From Gammaproteobacteria bacterium (GTDB lineage Bacteria; Pseudomonadota; Gammaproteobacteria; Pseudomonadales; Porticoccaceae), in contig JAGPUW010000007.1 in NCBI GenBank assembly GCA_018069465.1, forward strand, positions 29,291-93,290: 64,000 nucleotides of DNA. The letters are read 5' to 3'. How positions within the stretch are numbered: position 1 is the first letter of the stretch; every line of letters starts with the position of its first letter. The notes below the pieces were generated by a model, which worked only from the letters and a program-made list of their open reading frames with translations, did no database searches and had not been told where the DNA came from. The translations under genes were made by a program, and so were the position numbers. This document shows, piece by piece, positions 8,531 through 17,724 of this stretch.

Positions 8531-9132
8531 AGTCCCGCCACAATGTAAGCGCTGAGATCGAGACGAACATCCAAACTATTGCGCTTCACCATTTTTGAGC
8601 TGGGGCGAGCACGAAGCCGCCGGCTGTTGCGCGCCGTACTGCGTCGACTCGTTGCCACCGTCAATTTATCGATAAAGATAGCCGGCCGCGCACTTTCGAG
8701 GGCATAGAGAATGTCGCTCAAATTCTGCGCCTCCCCAGTCAAATGCGCGCGCAAACCAATCGCCCGAGTACCCAATAAATCATGCGCTTCATATTCCTGG
8801 ACGCTAACCAGCTGACCGCCACTATCGGCCACTATCTCACCAATCAGCTCACGTAAATCAGCGGCGGCAAGCGCTCGCTTGGTCGATGCAAAGAGCAGCG
8901 CCTGTTCGTCACTCAGCTGTTCAATGCGGGTCAATTCATCGTCAATAGCGCTTTCATTGGCGAGCAGGGTCTGATTGCCCAGCAATTGTCGCTGTAACAT
9001 TTCTACCCGTGTCTGGCGCTGCGTAATCTGCTCAAACCAGGGCGCCGCCGCATAGACCCCAAGGCAAGCCACGATCAGTAGTAGCAAGCTGACAGCAATA
9101 AGGCGGCGCAAAGCCAGGGGCAATTCATTCAT
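8527..9132 (-). CDS. gspM: type II secretion system protein GspM
   Basis: 201 aa inner-membrane assembly-platform component with one transmembrane helix (about 11-31) near the N-terminus, a coiled-coil-prone segment (QRQTRVEMLQRQLLG onward) and a small ferredoxin-like periplasmic domain. These features and the position after gspL identify it; sequence signatures in this family are weak. It would stabilise GspL at the inner membrane. Start overlaps the gspL stop and its own stop overlaps the next start, so translation is coupled. Confidence 0.8.
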   Translation of the reverse strand: MNELPLALRRLIAVSLLLLIVACLGVYAAAPWFEQITQRQTRVEMLQRQLLGNQTLLANESAIDDELTRIEQLSDEQALLFASTKRALAAADLRELIGEIVADSGGQLVSVQEYEAHDLLGTRAIGLRAHLTGEAQNLSDILYALESARPAIFIDKLTVATSRRSTARNSRRLRARPSSKMVKRNSLDVRLDLSAYIVAGL

Positions 9133-10384
9133 CGGCCTTAGCCCCCAGCAATGTTTGTGGCTCTGACTCAGTATCTAATTCTGTATCTAATGCAGCGCTA
9201 TTCAGCCCCGCGTCCGGCTTGTCAGACAGCTGCATTTTAATCTGGAAGCGCTCTTTACCCGTAAGTGAATTGCGCGTTACCGACGAGGCAAATTCCACCT
9301 GATTAAAAGCCGCCTGTGACTCGAGCTTCTCGATAAGGTCGGACGACTTCTCCGATTCACCCTCTATTTCAAGAGCCGAATCGCGAATTGTCACCCGCGT
9401 CAACCAGGTATTATCGGGAATAATGCGCGCTAAATTATGTAAAATAATTATTTTTTCAAACTCACTGTTTTTACGCGCTACCAGGGCATCGCGCACATCC
9501 AGCGCACTCACCAAACGCGCCTGTTTGGCCCTGACAACCTTGCTTTGCTCTAGCAGAGCATCCACCTCAGTACTCAATGCAGCGATTTGATTTTCATAGT
9601 GCCACGGTGGCAGCATCAATACCGCCAGCAGCAAGAGCAGGGCCAGCCCCGCCATCCCTTGATTGGCGCTGTTCCAAAGCTTTTCTTTGGCGGGCCGTTG
9701 ATCGAGGGGCAATAAATTCCTGGTTTCGGAAAAAGTTTCGGAAAAGCTTTCAGGCTGCGACGAATCAATTTTACGCAGTACTTTTGTCACCTTCAGGCCG
9801 AGTTCGAGACACTGTACCAGCAGGCGTTCAAGCACAGCCCTTTCGAGACAAATCAAGCGCAGGCGCAGTTTGCCGGTGTGTGCATTTTTTTCCAGCAGCT
9901 CATAGCTGTAACACACATTATTTTTTTGGAAGGGGCTGAGTCGATCAATCTCATGGGCCAGCACACTGACGAGATCAGCATCGCTGACCAGGGGTAGTGA
10001 AATATCGCGGATCAATAAATAATCATCGGCCAGCTCCAGCACAACACGCCGCTGAGACCGACTATCCAGCGCGGCGATATGCGCCAGTAATTGTTGCTTT
10101 GCCGACGCCTGCCCCGCTGCATCGATACCTGGCGGCAGCGCATCCCCTGGCGAGAGCGCCGCAACATAAGCGCTGCCCAAAGCTGTTTCCCGGCCCTGGG
10201 TTTCCAGTGTCAGCGCCAGGCGACCACCGTCAAGACTGAGCCGACACGCAGCCTGCCGGCCCAACAGCCCAGCCCGCCACTTTTGAGGTAACAACTGCGT
10301 AAGCTCGGCCAGCCACCACTGAAAAAACTCTGTGCTGGCGCGCAAAAACTGCTGCTGACGATGGGGGGGGATAAATCCAGCCAT
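9125..10384 (-). CDS. gspL: type II secretion system protein GspL (PilN-domain, Xps type)
   Basis: 419 aa. An N-terminal actin-like cytoplasmic part (residues about 1-245, with VVLELADDYLLIRDISLPLV) that in this family links the GspE ATPase to the membrane, one transmembrane helix near 247-263 (MAGLALLLLLAVLMLPPW) and a C-terminal PilN-like domain (LARIIPDNTWLTRVTI, IEGESEKSSDLI). This PilM-PilN-like layout is typical of GspL. It recruits the ATPase and pairs with GspM. Internal short repeat FSETFSET near residue 215. Begins three bases after the gspK gene ends. Confidence 0.85.
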   Translation of the reverse strand: MAGFIPPHRQQQFLRASTEFFQWWLAELTQLLPQKWRAGLLGRQAACRLSLDGGRLALTLETQGRETALGSAYVAALSPGDALPPGIDAAGQASAKQQLLAHIAALDSRSQRRVVLELADDYLLIRDISLPLVSDADLVSVLAHEIDRLSPFQKNNVCYSYELLEKNAHTGKLRLRLICLERAVLERLLVQCLELGLKVTKVLRKIDSSQPESFSETFSETRNLLPLDQRPAKEKLWNSANQGMAGLALLLLLAVLMLPPWHYENQIAALSTEVDALLEQSKVVRAKQARLVSALDVRDALVARKNSEFEKIIILHNLARIIPDNTWLTRVTIRDSALEIEGESEKSSDLIEKLESQAAFNQVEFASSVTRNSLTGKERFQIKMQLSDKPDAGLNSAALDTELDTESEPQTLLGAKADE

Positions 10385-10386
10385 GC

Positions 10387-11412
10387 CTATTTTTCTTCTA
10401 CGCGCATATGGCGTTTCCCTGTTTGGCCCTGTCCTGTTCGGCCCTGCCCTTTTTGGTGAGCTGTAGATATGGCATGGGGCTGTGAATAAAGCTTTGTGGC
10501 CCTTGTTTTACCCGCGTTTTCAATAAGTTCAAAAACCACACTGTGGCCCCCGATGCTACCCTGCGTGGTGGTAGCGAGTGCCGACAGGGTAAAAACAGCA
10601 GCCTCATCATTGACGATAAAACTCTGCTCCACAAGCGGTACTGGCGGCAGTGGCAAGCCAGCGCGATGGGTGCGGCGACGCTCTTCAATATAGTGTTCGA
10701 GCGCGCTGAGTTCAACATCGCTGACAGCCAGCAAAACACTCAATGGCGCCACTTTGGGGTTAACACCTTCACTTTTGGAATAAATTGTCACGTCGGCTTC
10801 GATCTGTTGATAAAAACTTTCATCCATTCCCAATACTTTGCGCAACTCACTGACGCTGGTAAAAGCACTATCAGCAGCGCCATAGGCCAAACCTGCCGCC
10901 CAATAATCTTCGTCTTCAGCACCGTGCAAGCGAGCCAGATCATCTTCATCGCGCCAATCGGCAATGGCCGCAGCCAGGGCCTCACTTTGCTCCGGCGGTA
11001 ATTCATGGGCCTCAAACAAGCGCGCCAGCAAGGCCTCGCTAGCCCGATTAATATCGACTTTTCCACTCTCGTTCCACAGTAGCAGCGCCACCTTACCCTG
11101 CTTAAATGACAGTGCAAATTCTTCACCATCACCCAGCAAGCGCTCATCATCGCTAGCCATTAGCAAGTTGCCCAGCAGCAGCTGCACACCGCCCTCGGCT
11201 AAGTGTCGCGCCTGGGTCGCGCCACTTAGCTGGCGGGCAATCAGGGCGCTATTGCGACTCACTTTTGACAAACCCAGTGCCAGTACGCCAAGTAGTACGA
11301 CGAACCATAATACCAGTATCAGCGCCACGCCTCGCTGCCGTCTGGCGAAGTGTTGCAACACGCCAGGCAGGGGGGGAAAACCGGGGCCTTTAAAGGGCGC
11401 TTGCCGGCTCAA
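10387..11412 (-). CDS. gspK: type II secretion minor pseudopilin GspK
   Basis: 341 aa, the large tip pseudopilin. The prepilin cleavage region is RQRGVALILVLWFV, lacking the Glu at position +5, as is normal for GspK. The large globular alpha domain contains NRASEALLARLFEAH and IADWRDEDD typical of the family. It caps the pseudopilus with GspI and GspJ. The start is TTG (11410-11412) overlapping the gspJ stop. The C-terminal 30 residues are basic and low complexity (QKGQGRTGQGQTGKR), unlike most homologues. Confidence 0.92.
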   Translation of the reverse strand: MSRQAPFKGPGFPPLPGVLQHFARRQRGVALILVLWFVVLLGVLALGLSKVSRNSALIARQLSGATQARHLAEGGVQLLLGNLLMASDDERLLGDGEEFALSFKQGKVALLLWNESGKVDINRASEALLARLFEAHELPPEQSEALAAAIADWRDEDDLARLHGAEDEDYWAAGLAYGAADSAFTSVSELRKVLGMDESFYQQIEADVTIYSKSEGVNPKVAPLSVLLAVSDVELSALEHYIEERRRTHRAGLPLPPVPLVEQSFIVNDEAAVFTLSALATTTQGSIGGHSVVFELIENAGKTRATKLYSQPHAISTAHQKGQGRTGQGQTGKRHMRVEEK

Positions 11413-12128
11413 AATTCACGCTCCTGTAAAGCCCCGGCATCTACACCGGGAGCATCGCTGGCATAGCTCAGCCCCAGCACAATTTCAGGCCACGCTTGAT
11501 AGACAGTAGACTCGACACGCGCCACGTTGACACGGAGCAAGCTGGGCACGGCGCTCGGGAACAAATCCCCATCGGGCCACTCTTCATGCCACTCCTCCCC
11601 CGCGTCGCTGGCATCACCGTAGTAGGCCAGCTCCAGGTGCTCGACATTGGGTTCGAGCACCAGTCTTTGACTCTGCTGGTTATCGAGAGCGATGCTTGAA
11701 CCACCGTCCCACGAAAGGCTCATACTGCTATTAAAGGGCTGGTAGTCGAGTACCAGTACTTCTTGTTGATAATGCTCATCCCAGGCAATTTTCAGCGTCC
11801 ACCAAAAAAGCTCACCGTCATTAATAAAATGGGGGAATGGCGCAACATAGTGCAGGTAGTCCCGCCCGCCGATAAAACTGTCCACCGCCTCACCCGAGCT
11901 GAGGCGAATTTTAAAAAAACGCGCGCCACTTAAATGGCGGCGCAACAATTGGCTCAGCAGGAATTGATGCTCGGCGGCATCCTGTCGGGCAGTGACTTTG
12001 CTCCAAGTTTGCGATGTCAGGCGCAGGGCACCGAGTAGCAACAGTGAAATCATCGCCATAATAACGATGGCGATCTGTAGTTCTACGAGGGTAAAACCCC
12101 GACTGTGAAGAGCCTTGCCCCGGCTCAC
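11409..12128 (-). CDS. gspJ: type II secretion minor pseudopilin GspJ
   Basis: 239 aa prepilin-like protein with leader SRGKALHSRG and mature start FTLVELQIAIVIMAM, including Glu +5. Part of the GspI-J-K tip complex that starts pseudopilus assembly in the periplasm. Start is GTG overlapping the gspI stop (12125-12128). Length is within the family range. Confidence 0.9.
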   Translation of the reverse strand: MSRGKALHSRGFTLVELQIAIVIMAMISLLLLGALRLTSQTWSKVTARQDAAEHQFLLSQLLRRHLSGARFFKIRLSSGEAVDSFIGGRDYLHYVAPFPHFINDGELFWWTLKIAWDEHYQQEVLVLDYQPFNSSMSLSWDGGSSIALDNQQSQRLVLEPNVEHLELAYYGDASDAGEEWHEEWPDGDLFPSAVPSLLRVNVARVESTVYQAWPEIVLGLSYASDAPGVDAGALQEREF

Positions 12129-12586
12129 AAGGCGCTCTCGTCTTTTGTTCTGAGCTGTAAGCTGGACAGTTGAAACTCGCGCTTGTGCAAACCGCCCCAG
12201 AACACCGAGACCTCGAGTTGAAACAGTTGATAAGCCGCCAGTGGATGTTCCGCAATGCCGGTCGGCAACACCGGATCGTCGGCACTACTGCGATAGGGTC
12301 GCGCCTCCACCGCCCATTCAAAGCCCTCGGCGCTTGCGGTTCCCGTCTCAAGGTAGGCAGCCGTGCCTTTCAGTACTCGGAGTTCAGCCATTTTCGATTC
12401 GGCAATTTGCAGAGCGGTGTAGTAGTCAGCGCTAATCGCCGCCACCCGGCTGGAGCCGCCGAGAATGCGCATAATCACGGTCATGCAGATGACCAGAATA
12501 GAGAGGGCAACAACCACTTCCAGCAGGGTAAAGCCGCGTGCTTTCGCCCCCTCAGCGGGTCCACAATAAGCCGAGCGCTTAGGCAT
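12125..12586 (-). CDS. gspI: type II secretion minor pseudopilin GspI
   Basis: 153 aa pseudopilin; the leader ends in RG and the mature helix begins FTLLEVVVALSILV with Glu +5. The family shows ALQIAESKMAELR in the same place as here. It nucleates the tip complex with GspJ and GspK. ATG at 12584-12586 is preferred over the adjacent TTG. Stop overlaps gspJ. Confidence 0.88.
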   Translation of the reverse strand: MPKRSAYCGPAEGAKARGFTLLEVVVALSILVICMTVIMRILGGSSRVAAISADYYTALQIAESKMAELRVLKGTAAYLETGTASAEGFEWAVEARPYRSSADDPVLPTGIAEHPLAAYQLFQLEVSVFWGGLHKREFQLSSLQLRTKDESAL

Positions 12587-12631
12587 CAAACCTGCCCCCG
12601 CTCTTGCAAAACAATGGCTGCTGGCAAGGCG

Positions 12632-13183
12632 TCACAGTGGCTCCGACGGGGCAAGTGACTGAGCCTCCAGGCTGTCGAGCAAACTCACCTCCCCGGTGAG
12701 CCAGTCGATACGAATAGCGCGCACGCCCTGCCCCAAATGCAGCTGCAGCAAAGCACCCGAAGAACTGCCGTCGGGGTAAAAAGCAAGGCGATGATTGCCG
12801 ATGTCTGGCAGCGACTGGCCGGGCATGCCACTGCCTGTAGCCCCGGCGGCTGGGGCCTGAAAATTGACACTCAAGCCCTCTGCCAGCATGACCAGCTCAC
12901 CGTCAACACGATAACTCGCCTCATCAGCGACAAAGCGCAAGGTAATAATTTTACCCTGGGTAATAGCCTCACTGCGTTGCACACGCAAGGCGCCAAGTAG
13001 CTCGCGACTGGCAGTTTTGAGTTTTGCATTATCTAAACTGCCGCCCAGCCCGGGGGCCACCAGCACCGCGATAATGCCCAGCAGCACCAGCACCACTAAT
13101 AACTCGAGCAGGGTAAAGCCTGGCTGTCGCGCCCTCGATACAAGACGCTGCGCCAATAAGAGTCGCAGCCCTGGGCCGGGCAT
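12632..13183 (-). CDS. gspH: type II secretion minor pseudopilin GspH
   Basis: 183 aa. Leader with basic residues ends in PG, then FTLLELLVVLVLLG. The globular part carries the family's ALRVQRSEAITQGK and LAFYPDGSSSGALLQL blocks (FxPDGSssGg is the GspH hallmark). It joins the pseudopilus tip to the GspG shaft. ATG at 13181-13183 follows GGTGG; a TTG six bases upstream is possible. A 45-base gap separates it from gspI. Confidence 0.9.
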   Translation of the reverse strand: MPGPGLRLLLAQRLVSRARQPGFTLLELLVVLVLLGIIAVLVAPGLGGSLDNAKLKTASRELLGALRVQRSEAITQGKIITLRFVADEASYRVDGELVMLAEGLSVNFQAPAAGATGSGMPGQSLPDIGNHRLAFYPDGSSSGALLQLHLGQGVRAIRIDWLTGEVSLLDSLEAQSLAPSEPL

Positions 13184-13252
13184 CAACAAGCATCCACCCG
13201 TGCAGACAGGGGCGTAGCAAGTGAGCTTCTATGGCCGAGGCAGATGGGCCAA

Positions 13253-13708
13253 CTACTCCCAGCTCAAGACATCGGCGTCTTCACCCTCGCCCCCCTCCCG
13301 GCCATCGCGGCCCAGGGAAAACAGATCGAAGTCGCTGTGCTCTCCGGGGGAGGCGTAGTGATAGGGGTTGCCCCAGGGGTCGTCGCGAATAACTTTTTTC
13401 TTCAGATAGGGCCCGTTCCAAATGCGCGCTGAGGCGGGTTTTTCAATCAATGATTTGAGACCGTCAGCCGTACCCGGGTAGCGCCCACCGTCGAGGTGGT
13501 AAAGATCGAGAGCCGTGGAAAACTCCTCTATTTGCAGAGTCGCCGCCTTGGTCTTGGAGCCGCCAATCTGCTTCAACACCTGGGGGCCAACCAAACTCGC
13601 CAGAAAACCAAGAATAACCAGCACCACTAGTAGCTCAAGCAGGGTAAAGCCCCCTTGCCCTGCGCGCCTTTGGCACCCAATATTACGACTATCAAACACC
13701 AAGCTCAT
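13253..13708 (-). CDS. gspG: type II secretion major pseudopilin GspG
   Basis: 151 aa major pseudopilin. Leader ends GG, followed by FTLLELLVVLVILGFLASLVGP with Glu +5. The C-terminal half holds the calcium site region DPWGNPYHYASPGEHSDFDLFSLG, as in all GspG proteins, which need bound calcium to be stable. It forms the piston-like periplasmic fibre. ATG at 13706-13708 with AAGGA six bases upstream is a better start than the TTG at 13732. Confidence 0.95.
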   Translation of the reverse strand: MSLVFDSRNIGCQRRAGQGGFTLLELLVVLVILGFLASLVGPQVLKQIGGSKTKAATLQIEEFSTALDLYHLDGGRYPGTADGLKSLIEKPASARIWNGPYLKKKVIRDDPWGNPYHYASPGEHSDFDLFSLGRDGREGGEGEDADVLSWE

Positions 13709-13800
13709 AGCTATCCTTCTATTTAGTTTCAATAAGTTATAGAGTTTATTTAAGGTAAATCACTAATTAATAAATGGCCGTTGCCGCTGCGCCCCAGCCA

Positions 13801-15021
13801 CTACATTGGCAAATCATTAATGCCCAGTATGGCCACCAATATCGACATAATAATACCGCCAATAACAATGCCCAGACCAATAATCATCACCGGCTCCAGT
13901 ATCGATAACAGGCGCTGGCTGGCCGTGGCCACCTCGTCGTCATAGATATCGGCCACCCGGATTAACATTTTGTCGAGCTGACCGGTCTCCTCCCCCACCT
14001 GAATCATTTGCAGCGCAAATTCGGGAAAGACTCCCGCTTGCAGCAGGGGTTCGGCGAGACCACCACCGTCGCGTAAAACACTAGAAGCGTCATTAAGTTT
14101 TTTAAGTAACACTCTGTTTTGCATGCTTTCTTTAGCCACAGAAATGGCTGGAAGTAGGGCCACGCCACCGCCCAACAGGGTGCCAAGGCTGCGACTAAAG
14201 CGCGCCATATTCACTTTCTTAATCACATCACTGAGCAGTGAAAACTCCAGCAAACGCGCATCCCGCTGGTACAGCCAGGCGGGGTCCTGCTGTTTTTTGC
14301 GCACGTAGCCCACACCCAGAATCACTGCCAGGAGAATCACCAGGGCGTAGTCGCGCAGGAAGTTGGACACGCCGAGCACAAAGGCCGTTGAGGCCGGCAG
14401 GGGGGCATCCATATCCTCAAACAGTGCGGCAAATTCAGGCAGCACAAAAATCACGATAATGCCCAGTGACAGGAGGGTCACGCCGACCAGTATCAGCGGG
14501 TACATTAAGGCCGACTTGAGCTGTTCGCGCAGGGCGTGGGATTTGTCGAGGTAGGTCGATAGCTCCATCAGATTTTTCGCCAGATCACCGGACAGCTCTG
14601 CGGCGCGCACGAAGTTAATATAGAAACTGGCAAACAATTGCGGCTGCTCTGCCAGCGCTTCGGACAGTGACTGACCACCGCGCACGGCGGCCTGAAGATC
14701 GGCGATGAGGGCGACCATTAAAGCTTTAGATGAAACACCACCAATAATCTCAAGACTGCGATCGAGAGACAGACCGGCGCCCACCAATGTCGATAGCTGG
14801 CGGGTAAAATCACCGATATCTTTGTGGCCAAGCGAGGGCTTGCGCAGTGACAGAAATGCCCTGCCACTCGACCGCCCTCCCCCGGGCTGGAGTTGAGCGG
14901 AAATGGGTATCAGGCCAATGGCCTGCAGTTGGGTAATGATATCGGCCTCAGTGGCGCCGCTCATTTGCCCACTGGTCAGCTCACCCTGAGCATTGACAGC
15001 GCGGTAGTCGAATTGGGGCAT
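13801..15021 (-). CDS. gspF: type II secretion inner-membrane platform protein GspF
   Basis: 406 aa polytopic membrane protein with the two T2SSF repeats and three transmembrane regions (about 172-195, 220-240 and 375-397). It starts MPQFDYRAVNAQGELTSG, the standard GspF N-terminus. It sits in the centre of the assembly platform and couples to the ATPase GspE. The ATG (15019-15021) shares a base with the gspE stop TAA (TAATG), which fixes the start; a longer reading upstream to 15087 inside gspE is not needed. Confidence 0.95.
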   Translation of the reverse strand: MPQFDYRAVNAQGELTSGQMSGATEADIITQLQAIGLIPISAQLQPGGGRSSGRAFLSLRKPSLGHKDIGDFTRQLSTLVGAGLSLDRSLEIIGGVSSKALMVALIADLQAAVRGGQSLSEALAEQPQLFASFYINFVRAAELSGDLAKNLMELSTYLDKSHALREQLKSALMYPLILVGVTLLSLGIIVIFVLPEFAALFEDMDAPLPASTAFVLGVSNFLRDYALVILLAVILGVGYVRKKQQDPAWLYQRDARLLEFSLLSDVIKKVNMARFSRSLGTLLGGGVALLPAISVAKESMQNRVLLKKLNDASSVLRDGGGLAEPLLQAGVFPEFALQMIQVGEETGQLDKMLIRVADIYDDEVATASQRLLSILEPVMIIGLGIVIGGIIMSILVAILGINDLPM

Positions 15022-16781
15022 TAGCCTTCCTGTATCACTCGCGCCACTTCTTCGAGGGTGGTGAGGCCCTGGGCGGCTTTCAGACAACCGTCTTCAAACA
15101 TGGTGGCCATTCCCTCTTCCCGCGCCAGCGCTTCAATTTCACCGGCGCTGGCATGGCGCAGGATAAGGCTACGTATTTTGTCGCTGATGGTAAGAATTTC
15201 AATAATACCCACGCGCCCGCGATAGCCGGTGTTGGCGCAGTGCTCACAACCCACCGCTTTGTGTAGGCACAGGGGCTGACCGGCGGGCAATATGCGCGGC
15301 AGGTCAAACTCTTCGATAATTCGTGTCTCGGCCTCATAGGGCTGCTTGCAGTGCTCGCAAAGCAGGCGCACCAAACGCTGGGCGAGAATAACATTGAGGG
15401 TCGAGTTGAGCAGGTAGTCCTCGGTGCCCATTTCCAGCAGGCGCGTGACACTGCCCGCGGCATCATTGGTATGCAGGGTCGACAGCACGAGGTGACCGGT
15501 TAAAGCCGACTGCACACAGATGCGCGCCGTCTCCAGATCACGCATTTCGCCGACCATTATTACGTCGGGGTCCTGGCGCACAATGGAGCGCAGAGCACTG
15601 GAAAAGTCGAGCCCGATGGAGGCATTGACCTGTATCTGATTAATGCCCTCAAGGTTGTATTCCACCGGATCTTCAACGGTGATGACTTTGCGCTGTTCGG
15701 TATTGAGTGAATTCAAGGCGGTGTAGAGGGTCGTGGTTTTACCGCTGCCGGTGGGGCCGGTAACGATCACCATGCCGTGGGTCATGCTCAATTCTTTTTG
15801 CAGGCGCTGGCGCTGCTCGGCGGTAAAACCGAGACTGTCGAAATCAAGGGTCACACTGTCGCGCTGCAATAAACGCATCACCACGCTTTCGCCGTACATG
15901 GTCGGTACCGTCGACACCCGCACATCGAGCTCCTGACCCTGGACGCGAACATTAATGCGCCCATCCTGGGGCAGGCGCCGCTCGGCGATATCGAGATCGG
16001 CCATAATTTTAATTCGCGAGATCACCGCCGGAGCCATCTCGCGCGGCGGTGATGGCTCGTCGCGCAACACACCGTCAATGCGATTGCGGATTTTTAAATT
16101 GTGCTCAAAGGGCTCGACGTGAATATCGGAGGCGCGGCTGTCGACAGCGCGCTGGATAATTTGATTGACCAGGCGAATGACCGGAGCCTCGCTGGCCATG
16201 TCCCGCAACTTGGCAACGTCGACAGCAGAAAAGCCCGCCTCATGATCGACATGTTCATCGCCACTACTTTCCGCTTGCTCATAGAGACGCTCAATGGCCG
16301 CCTGAATATCGGGCGCTAAACCGACGCTCAATTTAAGCGCACAGTGGCAGGCCATGGCGACGGCTCGCAGACTGTAAAGATTACTGGCATCGACAACGGC
16401 TAACTCAAGGGTGTCGCCAGTCATTGCCAGAGGCAGCAGGCATTGGTCTTTCATAAAGCGCAGCGCAAGACTGGTCTCAACGGCCTGCTGGGGATAATCG
16501 TCGGCTTTGAGCAGAGCTAGCTCGGCGATGCCAGCCTGAACCTGGGCCATGCCACGCTCCGAGACCATGCCCAGACGCACTAACAAGGCGACCAGAGATT
16601 CATCGCTATTTTCACTGTGCACGCGCTGGGCACGGGCGAAATCCATGGCATTGAGCAAGCCCTTGTCGATCAGAGCCTCACGCAAGGCATCCTCGCTAAA
16701 CATCAACTCGCCCCCGGCACTGTGCTGGCGCGGCGCAATATCGCCTGCGCTCGACACGTGCTCTACGCTCTGATCAGCCAT
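15021..16781 (-). CDS. gspE: type II secretion assembly ATPase GspE
   Basis: 586 aa cytoplasmic hexameric ATPase that powers pseudopilus assembly. An N-terminal T2SSE_N/MshEN-like domain (LREALIDKGLLNAMDFARAQ and LVALLVRLGMVSERG) is followed by the ATPase: Walker A GPTGSGKTT near residue 340, Asp box and Walker B in VEDPVEYNLEG and DPDVIMVGEMRD, and the zinc-binding tetracysteine CEHC ... CEHC near residues 475-515. N-domains of this type bind c-di-GMP in some relatives; whether this one does is inference. First gene of the operon; the 170-base gap to the divergent tus genes must carry its promoter. Confidence 0.95.
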   Translation of the reverse strand: MADQSVEHVSSAGDIAPRQHSAGGELMFSEDALREALIDKGLLNAMDFARAQRVHSENSDESLVALLVRLGMVSERGMAQVQAGIAELALLKADDYPQQAVETSLALRFMKDQCLLPLAMTGDTLELAVVDASNLYSLRAVAMACHCALKLSVGLAPDIQAAIERLYEQAESSGDEHVDHEAGFSAVDVAKLRDMASEAPVIRLVNQIIQRAVDSRASDIHVEPFEHNLKIRNRIDGVLRDEPSPPREMAPAVISRIKIMADLDIAERRLPQDGRINVRVQGQELDVRVSTVPTMYGESVVMRLLQRDSVTLDFDSLGFTAEQRQRLQKELSMTHGMVIVTGPTGSGKTTTLYTALNSLNTEQRKVITVEDPVEYNLEGINQIQVNASIGLDFSSALRSIVRQDPDVIMVGEMRDLETARICVQSALTGHLVLSTLHTNDAAGSVTRLLEMGTEDYLLNSTLNVILAQRLVRLLCEHCKQPYEAETRIIEEFDLPRILPAGQPLCLHKAVGCEHCANTGYRGRVGIIEILTISDKIRSLILRHASAGEIEALAREEGMATMFEDGCLKAAQGLTTLEEVARVIQEG

Positions 16782-16930
16782 CGCTTTGTATTTCTCATTT
16801 TGTTATCCATCGCTCGCTATGCCACATCCCTATGACACCGTACAGTAGCGTAAAGTTTAACCCGGCCACATTTCAGAATAAATGTGTTTGCAGGATTTGT
16901 TAGAATGCCCACCCCCACAGCGCTCGCGGA

Positions 16931-16948
16931 GCTGTTTAAAAAAACAGC
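16931..16948 (+). promoter_or_regulatory. small hairpin just upstream of tusD
   Basis: GCTGTTT-AAAA-AAACAGC forms a seven-pair hairpin ending seven bases before the tusD ATG at 16956. It overlaps the place where a ribosome site should be, and no clear SD is seen. It could limit translation, or it may mean that the true start is an upstream ATG at 16905 in frame. Confidence 0.3.
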
Positions 16949-16955
16949 AGACCCT

Positions 16956-17345
16956 ATGAATTTTGCACTACTCATACTCGGCCCACCCTATAGCACCCAG
17001 GCAGCGGCCAGCGCCCTGCGCTTTGCCCGCGCCACACTCGCGAGTGGACACGGTATTTATCGGCTATTTTTCTACCACGACGGGGTGCACAATGCCTCGA
17101 GCCTGGTCAGTGCCGCACAGGATGAAATAAGCCTTCCCCAGCAGTGGCAAGCACTTATCGAGCAACATAAAATCGACTCCGTGGTGTGTATTGCCGCCGC
17201 CACGCGACGCGGAGTACTCAACGAACAAGAGGCGAAGAGACAGGGTAAAACAGGCGGCAACCTCATCGACGGCCACGAATTGTCGGGGCTGGGGCAGCTG
17301 GTCGACGCCGCTACCAATGCGGATCGGGTGATTACTTTTGGCTAA
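16956..17345 (+). CDS. tusD: sulfurtransferase TusD
   Basis: DsrE/DsrF-like sulfur carrier, 129 aa (E. coli TusD 128). In the TusBCD complex it takes a persulfide from TusA and passes it to TusE for 2-thiouridine formation at the wobble base by MnmA. The catalytic Cys lies in VVCIAAATRRGV (residue about 77) as in E. coli, and the family opening MNFALLILGPPYSTQAA is clear. In-frame ATGs exist upstream at 16884 and 16905; I chose 16956 by family length. Divergent from gspE; overlaps tusC. Confidence 0.92.
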   Translation: MNFALLILGPPYSTQAAASALRFARATLASGHGIYRLFFYHDGVHNASSLVSAAQDEISLPQQWQALIEQHKIDSVVCIAAATRRGVLNEQEAKRQGKTGGNLIDGHELSGLGQLVDAATNADRVITFG

Positions 17346-17724
17346 GCCGTCCACTGACAAGCCTGCGCAAAAAGAAATCCTACTGGTGTTTCGCCACGCA
17401 CCCTACGGCAGCGCCCTCGCGAGAGAGGGCCTAGAAGCTGTGTTGGCCTGCGGTGCCATGGGTGCCAAAACCAGCGTGCTCTACATCAATGAGGGTGTCT
17501 GGCAACTACTGGAAGCGCAAAACAGTGCGGCCATCGACTGCAAAAATCAGGCGGCCATGGCGAGTGCTTTACCACTTTACGACATTGACGATATTTGGGT
17601 GGATGAAGATTCCCTGCGCCAGAGAAACCTCAGCGGCGCAGATATCAATGCCGGAAAAATCATTAGCCGCTCCCGCGTGCAGACTCTACTGGCCTCCAGC
17701 AACAAGAGTATTTTGAGTTTTTAA
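17338..17724 (+). CDS. tusC: sulfur relay protein TusC
   Basis: 128 aa, DsrF-like subunit of the TusBCD heterohexamer. Family block LLVFRHAPYGSALAREGLEAVLACGAMG matches; it has a structural rather than catalytic role in the complex. The start is TTG at 17338-17340, overlapping the end of tusD, with GGGTG upstream; the stop overlaps the tusB ATG. The order tusD-C-B is the standard gammaproteobacterial order. Confidence 0.9.
   Translation: MAKPSTDKPAQKEILLVFRHAPYGSALAREGLEAVLACGAMGAKTSVLYINEGVWQLLEAQNSAAIDCKNQAAMASALPLYDIDDIWVDEDSLRQRNLSGADINAGKIISRSRVQTLLASSNKSILSF

Noticed and set aside
15022..15087. Longer GspF N-terminus reading into gspE
   Set aside because: The TAATG overlap and the family's MPQFDYRA start set the true beginning at 15021.
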